Source of the DNA: Bacillus kexueae
GTDB lineage: Bacteria > Bacillota > Bacilli > Bacillales > Aeribacillaceae
Direction of reading: 5' to 3'
Assembly: GCF_022809095.1 (NCBI RefSeq)
Contig: NZ_JALAZE010000003.1
Coordinates: 124,001-188,000 of the forward strand
Length of the DNA: 64,000 bases
The translations under genes and the position numbers were made by a program. Position 1 is the first letter of the stretch; the number at the start of each line of letters is the position of its first letter. The notes beneath the pieces are model-generated. The model did no database searches, was not told where the DNA came from, and saw only the letters and a list, made by a program, of their open reading frames with translations. Below are positions 33,771 through 44,943 of this stretch, piece by piece.

Positions 33771-34982
33771 GTGAAAGGGAAAAATATACTTCTTTGTGTG
33801 ACGGGAGGAATTGCCGTTTTTAAAGCGGTTCATTTGACAAGTAAACTAACGCAGGCTGGTGCGAATGTAAAAGTCATCATGTCACAATCAGCCCAAAAAT
33901 TTGTCACCCCATTAACGTTTCAAGCATTATCTCGTCACGACGTATTTATCGATACTTTTGATGAGAAAAACCCAGCGGTTATTGCACATATCGATTTGGC
34001 TGATTGGGCCGACCTTGTAATTGTTGCACCTGCTACAGCAAATGTCATCGGAAAGATGGCTAATGGAATTGCTGACGATATGATTACGACGAGTCTGTTA
34101 GCCACGACAGCACCAGTTTGGATTGCGCCTGCGATGAATGTTCATATGTATGACCATCCAGCTGTGAAGCGAAACATTGAAAGGTTAGCAAGTGATGGTT
34201 ATCAATTCATTGAGCCATCAGAAGGATTTCTTGCGTGTGGATATGTTGGGAAAGGTCGATTAGAGGAACCAGAAAAAATTGTCACGTTAGTTGAGACATT
34301 CTTTAATCGCCAAGAAAGGAAGACGCGATTAAGTGGATTGCATGTCCTCATTACAGCTGGACCTACGCGGGAAAAAGTTGACCCTATTCGTTTCTTTACC
34401 AATCGTTCATCAGGGAAGATGGGATATGCGATAGCAGAGGAAGCGAAAAAAATGGGGGCTTACGTCACGTTGATTACCGGCCCCACTTCATTAATCCCTC
34501 CGAAAGGGGTGCAGGTGATTTCAATCGAAAGTGCCGAAGAAATGTATGAAGCTGCTTTAAATTATTATGACAAGGCAAATATTGTGATCAAATCAGCAGC
34601 TGTGGCAGATTATCGTCCAAAAATAGTCCACAATGAAAAAATGAAAAAGCAAGAGGGACCATTGACCATTGAATTTGAGCGAACAACCGATATTTTACAT
34701 GAGTTAGGTAAACGGAAAAACCATCAAATACTCGTTGGGTTCGCAGCAGAAACGAACAACGTTACCGAATATGCGAAGTCTAAACTAGAAAGAAAAAATT
34801 TAGACATGATTGTTGCCAATGATGTAACGGAAAAAGGTGCTGGTTTCCAAGGAGATACGAATAAAGTAACGATTATTTCACGTGAAGGAAAAGAGAAGGT
34901 TTACCCGCTCATGTCGAAAAATGAAACGGCAAGAGCTATCCTAAATGAAATTGAGTTGCTGCTTCAAGGGGACGAACAATAA
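33771..34982 (+). CDS. coaBC: Bifunctional phosphopantothenoylcysteine decarboxylase / phosphopantothenate-cysteine ligase
   Basis: Makes 4'-phosphopantetheine in coenzyme A synthesis. It has 403 residues. The N-terminal flavoprotein (CoaC) half has [13 protein letters not shown] and the substrate-clamp [13 protein letters not shown]. The C-terminal CoaB half begins near 186 with [17 protein letters not shown] and has FAAETNN and NDV segments. GTG 33771 is the best start: it is seven bases after GGGG and gives [19 protein letters not shown]. An in-frame TTG two codons earlier is also possible. Its stop overlaps the priA start by one base (TAATG). Confidence 0.95.
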   Translation: MKGKNILLCVTGGIAVFKAVHLTSKLTQAGANVKVIMSQSAQKFVTPLTFQALSRHDVFIDTFDEKNPAVIAHIDLADWADLVIVAPATANVIGKMANGIADDMITTSLLATTAPVWIAPAMNVHMYDHPAVKRNIERLASDGYQFIEPSEGFLACGYVGKGRLEEPEKIVTLVETFFNRQERKTRLSGLHVLITAGPTREKVDPIRFFTNRSSGKMGYAIAEEAKKMGAYVTLITGPTSLIPPKGVQVISIESAEEMYEAALNYYDKANIVIKSAAVADYRPKIVHNEKMKKQEGPLTIEFERTTDILHELGKRKNHQILVGFAAETNNVTEYAKSKLERKNLDMIVANDVTEKGAGFQGDTNKVTIISREGKEKVYPLMSKNETARAILNEIELLLQGDEQ

Positions 34983-37393
34983 TGTCATTCGCACGAGTAA
35001 TTGTGGATGTGCCGACGATGCAAACTGATCGTGGGTTTGATTATCTTATTCCACTTCAATGGAAGGGGCTTGTAAAACCTGGGATGCGTGTCGTAGTTCC
35101 TTTCGGGCCACGGAAAGTACAGGGATTTGTTGTAAGCATACATGAGGAGACGGAAGCGAAAAAAATTAAATCGATTGATCAGTTGTTAGATCCTGCACCG
35201 ATATTAAATGATGAATTGTTGAAGGTTGGCGAATGGTTAACAGAGACTACACTCTGCTATAAAATCACTGCTTTTCAAGCGATGCTACCAGCTGCACTAA
35301 AAGCGAAGTATAAAAAAGAAATCATTGTGAGTGAAGGGAAAGACAAGGAAGTTCCATCTGAAATTCTTCGCATTTTTGAACAGCGAAGAGCGCTCCCGTG
35401 GGAGGACGTAAGCGGGAGCTCCCTATTTTCAAAGATTCAAAAAGAAATAGTAAAAGGTACATTAGAAGTTCTTTATGTAGTGAATCAAAAAACGAAGAAA
35501 CGAACGGTTAAACAAATTAAACCTTCCGTATCAAAAGAGGATATTAAATCGTACATAGAAACATTAACCAATCGTGCGAAAAAGCAAAAACAAATTTTAT
35601 CGTTCTTTTATGAACGGTATGAACCGGTTTTGCTAAAAGATTTATTGGCAAAAATAGAGGGAACTCCATCTACGGTTCAAGCTTTAGTAAAAAAAGGACT
35701 GTTAACAGAAGAAGAGATAGAAGTATACCGCGATCCTTATGAAAACCGTTCTTTTCAAAAGACGCAAGCGCTACCTTTAACGGCTGAGCAAGAAAAAGCA
35801 ATTACGCCGATTCTTTCCTCCATTGAAAAGAACGAACATCAAGTCTTCTTAATGTATGGGGTTACGGGAAGCGGGAAAACAGAAGTCTATTTACAATCCA
35901 TTGAGCAAGTTTTAAAAAATGGGAAGGAAGCAATCGTCCTAGTTCCCGAAATTTCGTTAACCCCCCAAATGGTCCATCGCTTTAAAAGTCGCTTCGGTTC
36001 CAAAGTAGCGGTTTTACATAGTGGATTAAGCACCGGAGAGAAGTATGACGAATGGAGAAAAATATACCGTAAAGAAGTTCAGCTCGTTGTAGGGGCTCGC
36101 TCGGCAATTTTTGCCCCATTTCAAAATATTGGTATTATTATCATCGATGAAGAGCACGAGTCCAGCTATAAACAAGAAGAAAACCCTCGTTATCATGCAA
36201 AGGATGTAGCAATCTTTCGAGCGAAAGAACATGGCTGTCCAGTCGTATTAGGAAGTGCAACGCCGACGTTAGAGTCGTTTGCTCGAGCTCAAAAAGGGGT
36301 TTATACCTTATTACCTTTAAGAGAGCGAGTAAATAATCGACCGTTACCTTCTGTTGAAATTTGTGATATGCGAGAAGAATTACGAAATGGGAATCGTTCC
36401 ATGTTTTCGACCCATCTTTTGGAGAAGTTAACGGAGCGATTAGAAAAAGGAGAGCAATCAGTTCTTTTTTTGAATAAGCGAGGTTATTCATCATTTGTTA
36501 TGTGTCGAGACTGTGGGTATGTCATGCAATGCCCACATTGTGATATATCGTTAACGTATCATCGATCCGAACAAAAAATGAAATGTCACTATTGTGGTTA
36601 TGAAACGAATATGCCAAGACATTGTCCGGAATGTGATAGTGATTATATCCGTTTTTTCGGAACGGGAACACAGCGAGTAGAAGAAGAGCTCACTAAAGTG
36701 TTACCGGAAGCGCGTGTGATAAGAATGGATGTCGATACGACGAATCGAAAAGGAGCGCATGAAGCCTTACTGAAAAAGTTTGGTAATAAAGAAGCTGATA
36801 TTTTGCTGGGGACTCAGATGATAGCAAAAGGACTTGATTTTCCTGATGTGACACTTGTGGGTGTTTTGGCGGCAGATACGAGCTTACGAATACCGGATTT
36901 TCGTGCGTCGGAAAAAACATTTCAATTGTTAACGCAAGTGAGTGGAAGAGCTGGTCGGCACGAAAAACCAGGAGAAGTAGTCATTCAAACATATGCTCCT
37001 GAGCATTATAGCATTCAACTAGCGATGGAACAGGATTTTGATAAATTTTATCAAAAGGAAATGATCATGAGGAAGCTTCATGCTTATCCGCCTTTCTATT
37101 ATCTTGTATTAATTACTGTTTCTGACGAAGAAATTTTAAAAGTAGTAGATGTTTCAGAAAAGATTGCTTCGTTTATGAAAAGTAAATTGTCTAATGAAGC
37201 GCAAATATTAGGTCCGGTTGCATCACCGATTCCACGTATCAATGATAGATATCGATATCATTGCATGATAAAATACAAGCGGGAATCGGCCTTATTTGAT
37301 TCGTTACGGACAGTTTTACACCATTATCAGAAGGAAATTTCACAAACGTCCTTAACGATTTCAATCGATGTCAATCCAATGATGTTAATGTAA
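34982..37393 (+). CDS. priA: Primosomal protein N' (replication restart helicase)
   Basis: Reloads the replisome at stalled forks. It has 803 residues. The N-terminal DNA-binding domain is followed by helicase motifs: GVTGSGKTEVY (Walker A), IIDEEHESSYKQEENPRYHA (Walker B and motif III region) and GSATPT. Eight cysteines in CRDCGYVMQCPHC, CHYCGYE and HCPEC bind two zinc ions. SGRAGRHEKPGEV is motif VI. The start codon shares a base with the coaBC stop. Its length is typical of Gram-positive PriA. Confidence 0.97.
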   Translation: MSFARVIVDVPTMQTDRGFDYLIPLQWKGLVKPGMRVVVPFGPRKVQGFVVSIHEETEAKKIKSIDQLLDPAPILNDELLKVGEWLTETTLCYKITAFQAMLPAALKAKYKKEIIVSEGKDKEVPSEILRIFEQRRALPWEDVSGSSLFSKIQKEIVKGTLEVLYVVNQKTKKRTVKQIKPSVSKEDIKSYIETLTNRAKKQKQILSFFYERYEPVLLKDLLAKIEGTPSTVQALVKKGLLTEEEIEVYRDPYENRSFQKTQALPLTAEQEKAITPILSSIEKNEHQVFLMYGVTGSGKTEVYLQSIEQVLKNGKEAIVLVPEISLTPQMVHRFKSRFGSKVAVLHSGLSTGEKYDEWRKIYRKEVQLVVGARSAIFAPFQNIGIIIIDEEHESSYKQEENPRYHAKDVAIFRAKEHGCPVVLGSATPTLESFARAQKGVYTLLPLRERVNNRPLPSVEICDMREELRNGNRSMFSTHLLEKLTERLEKGEQSVLFLNKRGYSSFVMCRDCGYVMQCPHCDISLTYHRSEQKMKCHYCGYETNMPRHCPECDSDYIRFFGTGTQRVEEELTKVLPEARVIRMDVDTTNRKGAHEALLKKFGNKEADILLGTQMIAKGLDFPDVTLVGVLAADTSLRIPDFRASEKTFQLLTQVSGRAGRHEKPGEVVIQTYAPEHYSIQLAMEQDFDKFYQKEMIMRKLHAYPPFYYLVLITVSDEEILKVVDVSEKIASFMKSKLSNEAQILGPVASPIPRINDRYRYHCMIKYKRESALFDSLRTVLHHYQKEISQTSLTISIDVNPMMLM

Positions 37394-37449
37394 GCATTCT
37401 TATTTTAAACGTTCAAAAAATGTATAGTTCAATAAAGGAGGTCAATTCA

Positions 37450-37926
37450 TTGGCTATTCGTGAAATCGTCACTTATCCTGCAGACATACTTGAAACACCT
37501 TGTGAGAAAGTGACGGATTTTGATAAAAAATTAACGAAATTATTAAATGATATGTACGAGACGATGTTACATGCCGATGGTGTTGGGTTAGCAGCTCCAC
37601 AAATTGGTATAGCAAAACAAATTGCAATCGTCGATGTCGGGGATTCAAATGGTAAAATTGAGCTCATAAATCCCGTCATTATTGAAGAACGGGGAGAGCA
37701 AGTGGGACCTGAAGGATGCCTCAGTTTCCCAGGCCTTTTTGGGGAAGTGAAGCGTGCCCATTATGTGAAGGTTCGAGCACAAAATAGACGTGGAAAAATA
37801 TTTGTATTAGAAGCTAAAGGGTTTTTAGCACGTGCCATTCAACATGAGATTGATCATTTACATGGCGTGTTATTTACTTCCAAAGTAACAAAATATTTGA
37901 AGGAAGAGGATTTAGTAGAAGGGTGA
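37450..37926 (+). CDS. def: Peptide deformylase
   Basis: Removes the N-formyl group from nascent proteins. It has 158 residues. The three metal motifs are GVGLAAPQIG, EGCLSFP and HEIDHLHG. The start is TTG 37450, seven bases after AAAGGAGGT (37434-37442), giving MAIREIVTYPADIL. An in-frame ATG at 37420 lies upstream of this strong site and is rejected. It is followed after six bases by fmt, the enzyme that adds the formyl group to the initiator tRNA. Confidence 0.95.
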   Translation: MAIREIVTYPADILETPCEKVTDFDKKLTKLLNDMYETMLHADGVGLAAPQIGIAKQIAIVDVGDSNGKIELINPVIIEERGEQVGPEGCLSFPGLFGEVKRAHYVKVRAQNRRGKIFVLEAKGFLARAIQHEIDHLHGVLFTSKVTKYLKEEDLVEG

Positions 37927-37932
37927 TTAGTA

Positions 37933-38868
37933 ATGGCAAAGATCGTATTTATGGGGACACCGGATTTTGCAGTTCCTGTTTTAGAACAATTAATTGAAGA
38001 CAAATATGACGTTGTAGCGGTGGTCACTCAACCAGATAGGCCTGTAGGGCGTAAAAAAGTGTTGACACCACCACCTGTAAAAGTAGCAGCAGTAAACCAT
38101 GGAATTCCAGTTTTACAACCGGAGAAAATTCGTGAAGAAGCGGAGTGGAAAAAGGTTCTTGAATTTGAGCCGGATTTAATTGTAACTGCAGCTTTTGGTC
38201 AAATTCTGCCGAAAGAATTATTAGAAGCGCCTCCGTTAGGTTGCATTAATGTTCATGCATCTTTACTTCCTGAATTACGTGGGGGAGCCCCGATTCATTA
38301 TGCTATTTTACAAGGGAAGGAAAAAACGGGGATTACCATTATGTATATGGTGGAGAAGCTGGATGCTGGGGACATTATCTCGCAAGTTGAAGTCGGCATA
38401 GAGGAATCTGATCATGTCGGTACTCTCCATGACAAGTTGAGTGCCGCTGGGGCCAAATTGCTTTCAGAAACGGTGCCGAATATTTTAAATGAAACGATTC
38501 AGCCAATTCGTCAAGAGGAAGAAAAAGCGACCTTTGCTTACAATATTAAACGGGAGCAAGAAAAAATTGATTGGAATAAGACGGGTGAAGAAATTTACAA
38601 TCATATTCGAGGGCTCCACCCATGGCCTGTAGCATATACGACTTTAGAAGATAAAGTTATGAAAGTTTGGTGGGGAGAGAAGGTGTCAACACAAAATAGT
38701 GAAGCACCTGGAACGATTGTGAAGATTGAAAATGACGGGTTTATCGTTTCGACGGGCAACGAGACAGCAATAAAAATTACAGAGTTACAACCAGCAGGAA
38801 AGAAGCGAATGAAAGCTGAACAGTTCGTTCGTGGGGCATCAATTGAAGTTGGGATGAAATTCGAATGA
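37933..38868 (+). CDS. fmt: Methionyl-tRNA formyltransferase
   Basis: Formylates initiator Met-tRNA using 10-formyl-tetrahydrofolate. It has 311 residues. The N-terminal hydrolase-like domain carries the active-site segment [19 protein letters not shown] with conserved Asn and His, and the C-terminal domain has [16 protein letters not shown] precedes the ATG. It overlaps rsmB by four bases (ATGA), the conserved def-fmt-rsmB order. Confidence 0.97.
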   Translation: MAKIVFMGTPDFAVPVLEQLIEDKYDVVAVVTQPDRPVGRKKVLTPPPVKVAAVNHGIPVLQPEKIREEAEWKKVLEFEPDLIVTAAFGQILPKELLEAPPLGCINVHASLLPELRGGAPIHYAILQGKEKTGITIMYMVEKLDAGDIISQVEVGIEESDHVGTLHDKLSAAGAKLLSETVPNILNETIQPIRQEEEKATFAYNIKREQEKIDWNKTGEEIYNHIRGLHPWPVAYTTLEDKVMKVWWGEKVSTQNSEAPGTIVKIENDGFIVSTGNETAIKITELQPAGKKRMKAEQFVRGASIEVGMKFE

Positions 38869-40211
38869 AGAAACTAAAAAACGTACGTACAGCAGCTTTA
38901 GATGGTTTGTTAGCTGTTGAAAAAAAACAAGCTTACAGTAATTTATTGTTAACTTCTCTCATTGAGAAGAATCAATTGCCGAAGAAAGATATACCACTGT
39001 TAACCGAGTTAATTTATGGTACGTTACAAAGAAAATTAACGCTCGATTATTACATTCAACATTTCATTAAAGGAAATAAAAAACTAGAGGATTGGGTCCA
39101 CAATTTGCTACGTCTTTCCATTTATCAAATGGTGTTCCTTGACCGTATCCCAGATCGAGCTGTATTACATGAATCGGTCGAAATTGCAAAAGCAAGAGGA
39201 CATAAAGGAATAGCTTCGTTTGTAAACGGGGTTCTACGAAATGTGCAGCGAAATGGTGTTCCATCAATCGATGAGATTAGCAATCCAATCGAACGAATTG
39301 GAATTAAGACGAGTACACCAAGTTGGCTTGTCAAACGCTTAGTGGAGCAATATGGATTGGAAGAAGCGGAAGCAATTCTGTTAGAACAACTTAAACCAGC
39401 TAAGCAGACGGCTCGTATTAACCGAATGAAAGGTTCGATCGATGAGGTTATTGCTCGTTTAAAAGGTGAAGGGCTAAAGGTGGAAAAAGGAAAGCTCGTG
39501 CCAGAAGCTATTGAAGTGATTAAAGGGAATGCAGCTTTAACAGATGCCTTTTCGAAAGGGCTATTAACGATTCAAGATGAAAGTTCAATGCTTGTGGCGA
39601 AAGCGCTAGATGTAAAAGAAGATGATCACATATTAGATAGCTGTGCTGCTCCAGGAGGAAAAACAACCCATATTGCTGAAATGCTATCCAATACTGGAAA
39701 AGTAATTTCTTTAGATTTACATGAACATAAAGTAAAATTAATTGAAGGCCAAGTGAATCGGCTTGGCTTATCAAATGTGGAAACACGTGTAATGGATGCT
39801 CGTAAAGTGGCAGATTACTTTGAAGGAGAAACTTTTGATAAAATCTTAGTCGATGCTCCATGTACAGGATTCGGTGTTATTCGGAGAAAGCCGGAAATTA
39901 AATACACGAAAACAGAAAAAGATGTCCAAGCTTTAGCAAATATTCAACTTGAAATTTTACGCGCTGTAGCACCGCTAGTAAAACCTGGAGGCCTTATAGT
40001 TTATAGTACTTGTACAATCGATCAAGAAGAAAATAAAACCGTGCTGGAAGCATTTTTACGTGAGCATAGTCAATTCTCAAAAGATACATCGTTATCGGAA
40101 AGAATGCCAGAATCACTTCATCCATACGTGAAGGATGGAGAATTGCAAATTTTACCACATTATGTTGGGTCCGATGGTTTTTATATCGCAGCATTAAGAA
40201 AGAGGGTGTAA
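38865..40211 (+). CDS. rsmB: 16S rRNA (cytosine-C5) methyltransferase RsmB
   Basis: Methylates 16S rRNA at C967 (E. coli numbering). It has 448 residues. An N-terminal NusB-like RNA-binding domain (about 1-140) precedes the Rossmann methyltransferase domain, which has the SAM motif [10 protein letters not shown] and the two cysteines of the mechanism in DAPCTGFG and [10 protein letters not shown]. The ATG overlaps the fmt stop. Five bases separate it from rlmN. Confidence 0.96.
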   Translation: MKKLKNVRTAALDGLLAVEKKQAYSNLLLTSLIEKNQLPKKDIPLLTELIYGTLQRKLTLDYYIQHFIKGNKKLEDWVHNLLRLSIYQMVFLDRIPDRAVLHESVEIAKARGHKGIASFVNGVLRNVQRNGVPSIDEISNPIERIGIKTSTPSWLVKRLVEQYGLEEAEAILLEQLKPAKQTARINRMKGSIDEVIARLKGEGLKVEKGKLVPEAIEVIKGNAALTDAFSKGLLTIQDESSMLVAKALDVKEDDHILDSCAAPGGKTTHIAEMLSNTGKVISLDLHEHKVKLIEGQVNRLGLSNVETRVMDARKVADYFEGETFDKILVDAPCTGFGVIRRKPEIKYTKTEKDVQALANIQLEILRAVAPLVKPGGLIVYSTCTIDQEENKTVLEAFLREHSQFSKDTSLSERMPESLHPYVKDGELQILPHYVGSDGFYIAALRKRV

Positions 40212-40216
40212 ACATC

Positions 40217-41308
40217 TTGGAAAAAACAACACCAAGAAAAAAGAAAATTGTACAAGGTGGCGACAAGAAGTCTATTTATTCATTGCGACTACCTGAACTT
40301 AAAGAATGGCTAAGTGAAAACGGTGAAAAAGCCTTTCGCGCAAAACAAATTTATGATTGGCTGTACAAAAAGCGGGTCAATTCCTTTGAAGAAATGACGA
40401 ATGTATCAAAAGGGCTACGGGAGAAGTTAGCAGAGACGTTTACCATGACGACTTTAAATACGCTTGTTCAGCAAACTTCCTCTGATGGAACGATGAAATT
40501 CTTGTTTGAACTTGCAGACGGGTATTCTATCGAAACGGTTTTAATGCGTCATGACTATGGAAATTCTGTTTGTGTAACTACACAAGTTGGATGCCGCATT
40601 GGTTGCACTTTTTGTGCTTCAACATTAGGGGGATTAAAGCGGAATTTAGAAGCGGGTGAAATTGTCGCTCAAGTAGTGAAAGTTCAAAAAGCGTTGGATG
40701 AATTAGGCGAAAGAGTTAGTCATGTCGTTATTATGGGAATTGGTGAGCCATTTGACAATTACGACGAAATGATGAGCTTTTTACGCATTATTAACGATGA
40801 TGATGGATTAAATATTGGAGCACGTCACATTACGGTATCTACTAGTGGAATAATTCCAAAAATTTATCAGTTTGCAGATGAAAATATGCAAATTAATTTT
40901 GCTATTTCCCTTCATGCGCCAAATACCGAACTGCGATCACAATTAATGCCAATTAATAAAGCATTTAAGTTACCAGATCTTATGGAAGCCGTACGTTATT
41001 ATGTAGAAAAGACCGGTCGACGTATAACGTTTGAATATGGACTTTTCGGGGGCGTTAACGATCAAGTGGAACATGCCCAGGAATTAGCAGAGCTCATTAA
41101 AGACTTAAAATGTCATGTCAATTTAATTCCTGTAAACTACGTCCCTGAACGTGACTATGTTCGCACACCAAGAGAACAAATTTTCCGCTTTGAAAAAACT
41201 TTGAAAAAGGCAGGAATCAATGTAACCATTCGTCGTGAGCATGGGCATGATATTGATGCGGCGTGTGGACAATTGCGTGCAAAGGAGCGAAAAGAGGAGA
41301 CGAGGTGA
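40217..41308 (+). CDS. rlmN: Dual-specificity rRNA/tRNA adenine-C2 methyltransferase RlmN
   Basis: A radical-SAM enzyme methylating A2503 of 23S rRNA and A37 of some tRNAs. It has 363 residues. The CxxxCxxC cluster site is CRIGCTFC, and [15 protein letters not shown] and [16 protein letters not shown] are conserved. The mechanism also uses two methylated-intermediate cysteines, one of which is in DIDAACGQL. The start is TTG 40217, eight bases after AGAGGGTG. Its stop (41306-41308) lies within a GTGA that could also start prpC. Confidence 0.96.
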   Translation: MEKTTPRKKKIVQGGDKKSIYSLRLPELKEWLSENGEKAFRAKQIYDWLYKKRVNSFEEMTNVSKGLREKLAETFTMTTLNTLVQQTSSDGTMKFLFELADGYSIETVLMRHDYGNSVCVTTQVGCRIGCTFCASTLGGLKRNLEAGEIVAQVVKVQKALDELGERVSHVVIMGIGEPFDNYDEMMSFLRIINDDDGLNIGARHITVSTSGIIPKIYQFADENMQINFAISLHAPNTELRSQLMPINKAFKLPDLMEAVRYYVEKTGRRITFEYGLFGGVNDQVEHAQELAELIKDLKCHVNLIPVNYVPERDYVRTPREQIFRFEKTLKKAGINVTIRREHGHDIDAACGQLRAKERKEETR

Positions 41309-41313
41309 ACGAA

Positions 41314-42069
41314 ATGAAGGCGATTTTCTTAACGGACAAAGGGAGAGTTCGTCCCCATAATGAGGATTGTGGTGGAATTTTCACAAATGAATACGGCCAA
41401 ATCTTAGCGATCGTGGCGGACGGAATGGGAGGACATCGAGCAGGAGATGTTGCTAGCGAGATGGCAGTTGAAAAACTGAAGGAATACTGGGAGCAATCTC
41501 CTCTCATTCGTTCACCGAGAGAAGCTGAAGAATGGCTTTCAACTCATGTAGAAAAAGTAAACCGGGATTTATTTGAGTATGCGAAAACAAATGAAGACTG
41601 TCAGGGTATGGGAACCACCATCGTGACGTTTATTTGTCACGATTCGTTTGCAACGATTAGCAATATAGGAGATAGCCGCTGTTATTTACGAAATAGCAGT
41701 GGTTTTAAGCAAATTACAGAAGATCATTCTCTTGTAAATGAGCTATTAAAGTCTGGTCAAATATCGAAAGAAGATGCTAAACAGCATCCTCGTAAAAATA
41801 TTTTACTCCGAGCTCTTGGAACAGAAGAGGCAGTCCAAATGGATACAAAAACAATTGGGATAGATCCAGGTGATCACTTGCTATTATGTTCTGACGGTCT
41901 TTCCAATAAAATTTCAGAAGATGAATTACTTGAGATTTTAACTTCTTCATTCACAAACGAAGAGAAGGCAACAAAGTTAATTCAACGTGCAAATGAAAAT
42001 GGTGGAGAAGATAATATAACGGTCATTTTGTATGAGCATCCCGAAGAAAAGGGTGATGACGCTTGTTAA
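41314..42069 (+). CDS. prpC: PP2C-type serine/threonine phosphatase PrpC
   Basis: Removes phosphate from PrkC and its substrates. It has 251 residues. The PP2C metal and catalytic motifs include RPHNEDCGG, VADGMGGHRAG, GDSRCYL and GGEDNITVIL. I choose ATG 41314 (MKAIFLTDKGRVRPHNED), whose N-terminus has the same length as B. subtilis PrpC. GTG 41305, which overlaps the rlmN stop as GTGA, is an alternative that adds three residues. It overlaps prkC by seven bases, so phosphatase and kinase are made together. Confidence 0.95.
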   Translation: MKAIFLTDKGRVRPHNEDCGGIFTNEYGQILAIVADGMGGHRAGDVASEMAVEKLKEYWEQSPLIRSPREAEEWLSTHVEKVNRDLFEYAKTNEDCQGMGTTIVTFICHDSFATISNIGDSRCYLRNSSGFKQITEDHSLVNELLKSGQISKEDAKQHPRKNILLRALGTEEAVQMDTKTIGIDPGDHLLLCSDGLSNKISEDELLEILTSSFTNEEKATKLIQRANENGGEDNITVILYEHPEEKGDDAC

Positions 42070-44033
42070 TCGGTAAGAGAATTAGTGGCCGTTATAAAAT
42101 TATGGAAGTCATTGGCGGAGGCGGGATGGCCAATGTTTATTTAGCGCGAGATATGATATTAGAGCGTGACGTAGCGATTAAAATTCTTCGGTTTGATTTT
42201 GTAAATGATGAAGAATTTATTAAACGTTTTAGAAGAGAAGCACAATCCGCTACAAGCTTAGCGCATCCGAATATTGTCAGCATCTATGATGTTGGGGAAG
42301 AAGAAGATATATACTATATCGTGATGGAGTATGTAGATGGACAAACGTTAAAGCAATACATACAAAAAAATGCACCTTTGCATCCTAGAGAAGCGTTAAA
42401 CATAATGGAGCAAATTGTCTCTGCTATTGCTCATGCACACGAAAATCAAATTGTGCACAGAGATATAAAACCACATAATATTTTGATTGACCATCACGGA
42501 AATGTTAAAGTAACGGACTTTGGAATCGCCATGGCATTGACTTCTACAACGATAACCCATACGAATTCCGTTTTAGGCTCTGTCCATTATTTATCACCGG
42601 AACAAGCTCGCGGTGGGTTAGCAACGAAGAAATCGGATATTTATTCTCTCGGAATCGTGTTATATGAATTGATAGCAGGACGTTTGCCTTTTGACGGTGA
42701 ATCAGCGGTCTCCATTGCGTTAAAGCACCTTCAGTCAGAAGCTCCTTCTCCAAAGCGGTGGAATCCAGCGATTCCACAGAGTGTTGAGAATATCATCTTA
42801 AAAGCAATGGCGAAAGATCCACTACATCGTTATAATTCCGTTGAAGAGATGGAAGAGGATATCAAAACAGCTTTTCATTCAAGTAGAAGGAATGAAGCGC
42901 GATTTATGATTCCTGACGATGAAGAGGAAATGACGAAAGCCATTCCAATCATTCAAGATCACATGATAAGTGAATCTGGAGAAGATACGGTCGTTCATCA
43001 ACCGAATACGGCTCATGTTAAAAAGACAGCGGTAAAAAATGCAGAAGGAAAGAAGAAAAAGCGCAAAAAGTTCTGGACCGGACTGATCATTACATTTATA
43101 TTGCTTGCAGTAGCAGCTGTTATGGCGTTTACCCTCCTTCCTTCATTGTTATTACCAAAAGATATTGAAGTTCCTGATGTCACAAATATGAAGTATGAAG
43201 AGGCTGTTACGAAGCTAGTCTCTGAAGGGTTTGAAGTGGATGAGCCCATTATTCAGTCGAGCGAGGAAATAGAAGAGGGATACGTAATAAAAACGTCGCC
43301 TAGTGCAGGAAAAGTTGTGAAAGAGGGAGCCAAAATTACCATCTATCAAAGTAGTGGGAAGGAAAAGGTTGAATTCGATTCTTATATTGGAGAAGATATT
43401 GACAGAATTTCAGACTTACTAGAGCGAAAAGGTTTTACGTCGATATCCGTAACGGAAGAATATAGCGATGAAGATCAAGGAATCATCCTTTCACAAGATC
43501 CAAAACAAGGGGAAGAAGTAATTCCTGGAGAAACAACGATTGAATTTGTTGTGAGTAAAGGACCTAAGAAGGAACCACTTATTGATTTATCGGGATATAC
43601 GAGACAGGCAGTTGTTGATTATATGAATGAACAACAATTTAAGTTAAACGTAAAAGAAGATCATTCTGAAGATGTACCTGAAGGTGAAGTAATTTCACAA
43701 TCACCTAAACCTGGAACTGAGTTACTTAAAGGTGATACAGTCGATGTAACGTTCTCTCTCGGACCTGAAAAGAAGCCTGATAAAAAAGTATCGGTCGAAG
43801 TTGAAATTCCATATGAAACAACAGAAGAAAATGAGCAAAAACCTGTTGATGTGGGCATTTATGTCAGTGATGCAAAGCATTCACTAGATAAACCATATCA
43901 AAAATTTAAGATAAAGGAACCGACGACGAGAACGATTGAATTAACGATTTCAGCCGGTGAAAGTGCGTATTTTCAAGTACTAGTCGATAATAAAGTCGTC
44001 CATACTGAAACCGTCGCTTACCCTGAAGATTAA
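42063..44033 (+). CDS. prkC: PASTA-domain serine/threonine protein kinase PrkC
   Basis: A membrane kinase that senses muropeptides and, in Bacillus, triggers germination and controls wall metabolism. It has 656 residues. The cytoplasmic kinase domain (about 10-270) carries GGGGMANVY, AIKIL, HRDIKPHN and DFGIA. A basic segment (KKKKRKK) precedes one membrane helix near 340-358. Three extracellular PASTA repeats lie at about 368-435, 437-505 and 507-575, followed by an Ig-like C-terminal domain. TTG 42063 gives MLIGKRISGRYKIMEVIGGG, the family start, and overlaps prpC. Confidence 0.96.
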   Translation: MLIGKRISGRYKIMEVIGGGGMANVYLARDMILERDVAIKILRFDFVNDEEFIKRFRREAQSATSLAHPNIVSIYDVGEEEDIYYIVMEYVDGQTLKQYIQKNAPLHPREALNIMEQIVSAIAHAHENQIVHRDIKPHNILIDHHGNVKVTDFGIAMALTSTTITHTNSVLGSVHYLSPEQARGGLATKKSDIYSLGIVLYELIAGRLPFDGESAVSIALKHLQSEAPSPKRWNPAIPQSVENIILKAMAKDPLHRYNSVEEMEEDIKTAFHSSRRNEARFMIPDDEEEMTKAIPIIQDHMISESGEDTVVHQPNTAHVKKTAVKNAEGKKKKRKKFWTGLIITFILLAVAAVMAFTLLPSLLLPKDIEVPDVTNMKYEEAVTKLVSEGFEVDEPIIQSSEEIEEGYVIKTSPSAGKVVKEGAKITIYQSSGKEKVEFDSYIGEDIDRISDLLERKGFTSISVTEEYSDEDQGIILSQDPKQGEEVIPGETTIEFVVSKGPKKEPLIDLSGYTRQAVVDYMNEQQFKLNVKEDHSEDVPEGEVISQSPKPGTELLKGDTVDVTFSLGPEKKPDKKVSVEVEIPYETTEENEQKPVDVGIYVSDAKHSLDKPYQKFKIKEPTTRTIELTISAGESAYFQVLVDNKVVHTETVAYPED

Positions 44034-44055
44034 TGAAAGGGAAAGGAGGTACGTT

Positions 44056-44940
44056 ATGCCAGAGGGGAAAATTGTCAAAGCACTCAGTGGTTTTTACTAT
44101 GTTCAGGATGGAGAGCAGCTCATCCAATGTCGTGGTCGAGGAGTGTTTCGAAAGCAAAAAATCACTCCTTTAGTAGGTGATGAAGTGAAATATCAAGCTG
44201 ATAATGAGCGGGAAGGCTATATTCTTGAGATTTTTGAACGACAAAATGAATTAGTACGTCCACCAATCTCCAATGTGGATGTAGCACTGCTTGTATTTTC
44301 GGCCGTTCAGCCTGAATTCAGTCCATCTTTACTAGATCGATTTTTAGTGCTAGTTGAAGCAAATCAAATTAAACCGATTATTTGCATCAGCAAAATGGAT
44401 TTGATTGAAGATGATCAAACAAAAACCCAAATCGAACAATTTGTGAGCGATTATCGTTCTATTGGTTATGATGTGTACTTAATTTCTACAAAAGACCAAT
44501 CGACAATTGAAGCCCTTCTTCCTCAATTTGAAGATCGGGTTACGGTGATAGCTGGTCAATCTGGAGTAGGAAAGTCTTCACTATTAAATGTGTTAAAGCC
44601 TGAACTGCAATTAAAAACAAACGATATTTCCACCCATCTTGGACGAGGGAAACATACTACTAGACATGTAGAACTTCTCGATGTGGCAGGTGGACTTGTT
44701 GCTGATACCCCAGGATTTAGTTCACTTGAATTTATCGATATTGAAGCGGATGATTTGTCTTATTGTTTTATCGAAATGCGTAAAAGAAGCCCACAATGTA
44801 AATTTAGAGGCTGCACACATGTAAAAGAGCCAAAATGTGCTGTGAAAGAGGCAGTTGATTCTGGAGAAATACCAGCTTATCGTTACGAACATTATTTACA
44901 TTTCTTAGATGAAATAAAAGAAAGAAAGCCGAGGTATTAA
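44056..44940 (+). CDS. rsgA: Ribosome small-subunit GTPase RsgA (CpgA/YloQ)
   Basis: A circularly permuted GTPase acting in late 30S maturation. It has 294 residues: an N-terminal OB fold (about 1-65), then the permuted G motifs with SKMDL (G4) before GQSGVGKSS (G1), then DTPGFS (G3). The C-terminal zinc site CKFRGCTHVKEPKC follows. AAAGGAGGT precedes the ATG. In B. subtilis the protein is phosphorylated by PrkC, encoded next door. Confidence 0.97.
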   Translation: MPEGKIVKALSGFYYVQDGEQLIQCRGRGVFRKQKITPLVGDEVKYQADNEREGYILEIFERQNELVRPPISNVDVALLVFSAVQPEFSPSLLDRFLVLVEANQIKPIICISKMDLIEDDQTKTQIEQFVSDYRSIGYDVYLISTKDQSTIEALLPQFEDRVTVIAGQSGVGKSSLLNVLKPELQLKTNDISTHLGRGKHTTRHVELLDVAGGLVADTPGFSSLEFIDIEADDLSYCFIEMRKRSPQCKFRGCTHVKEPKCAVKEAVDSGEIPAYRYEHYLHFLDEIKERKPRY

Positions 44941-44943
44941 TAG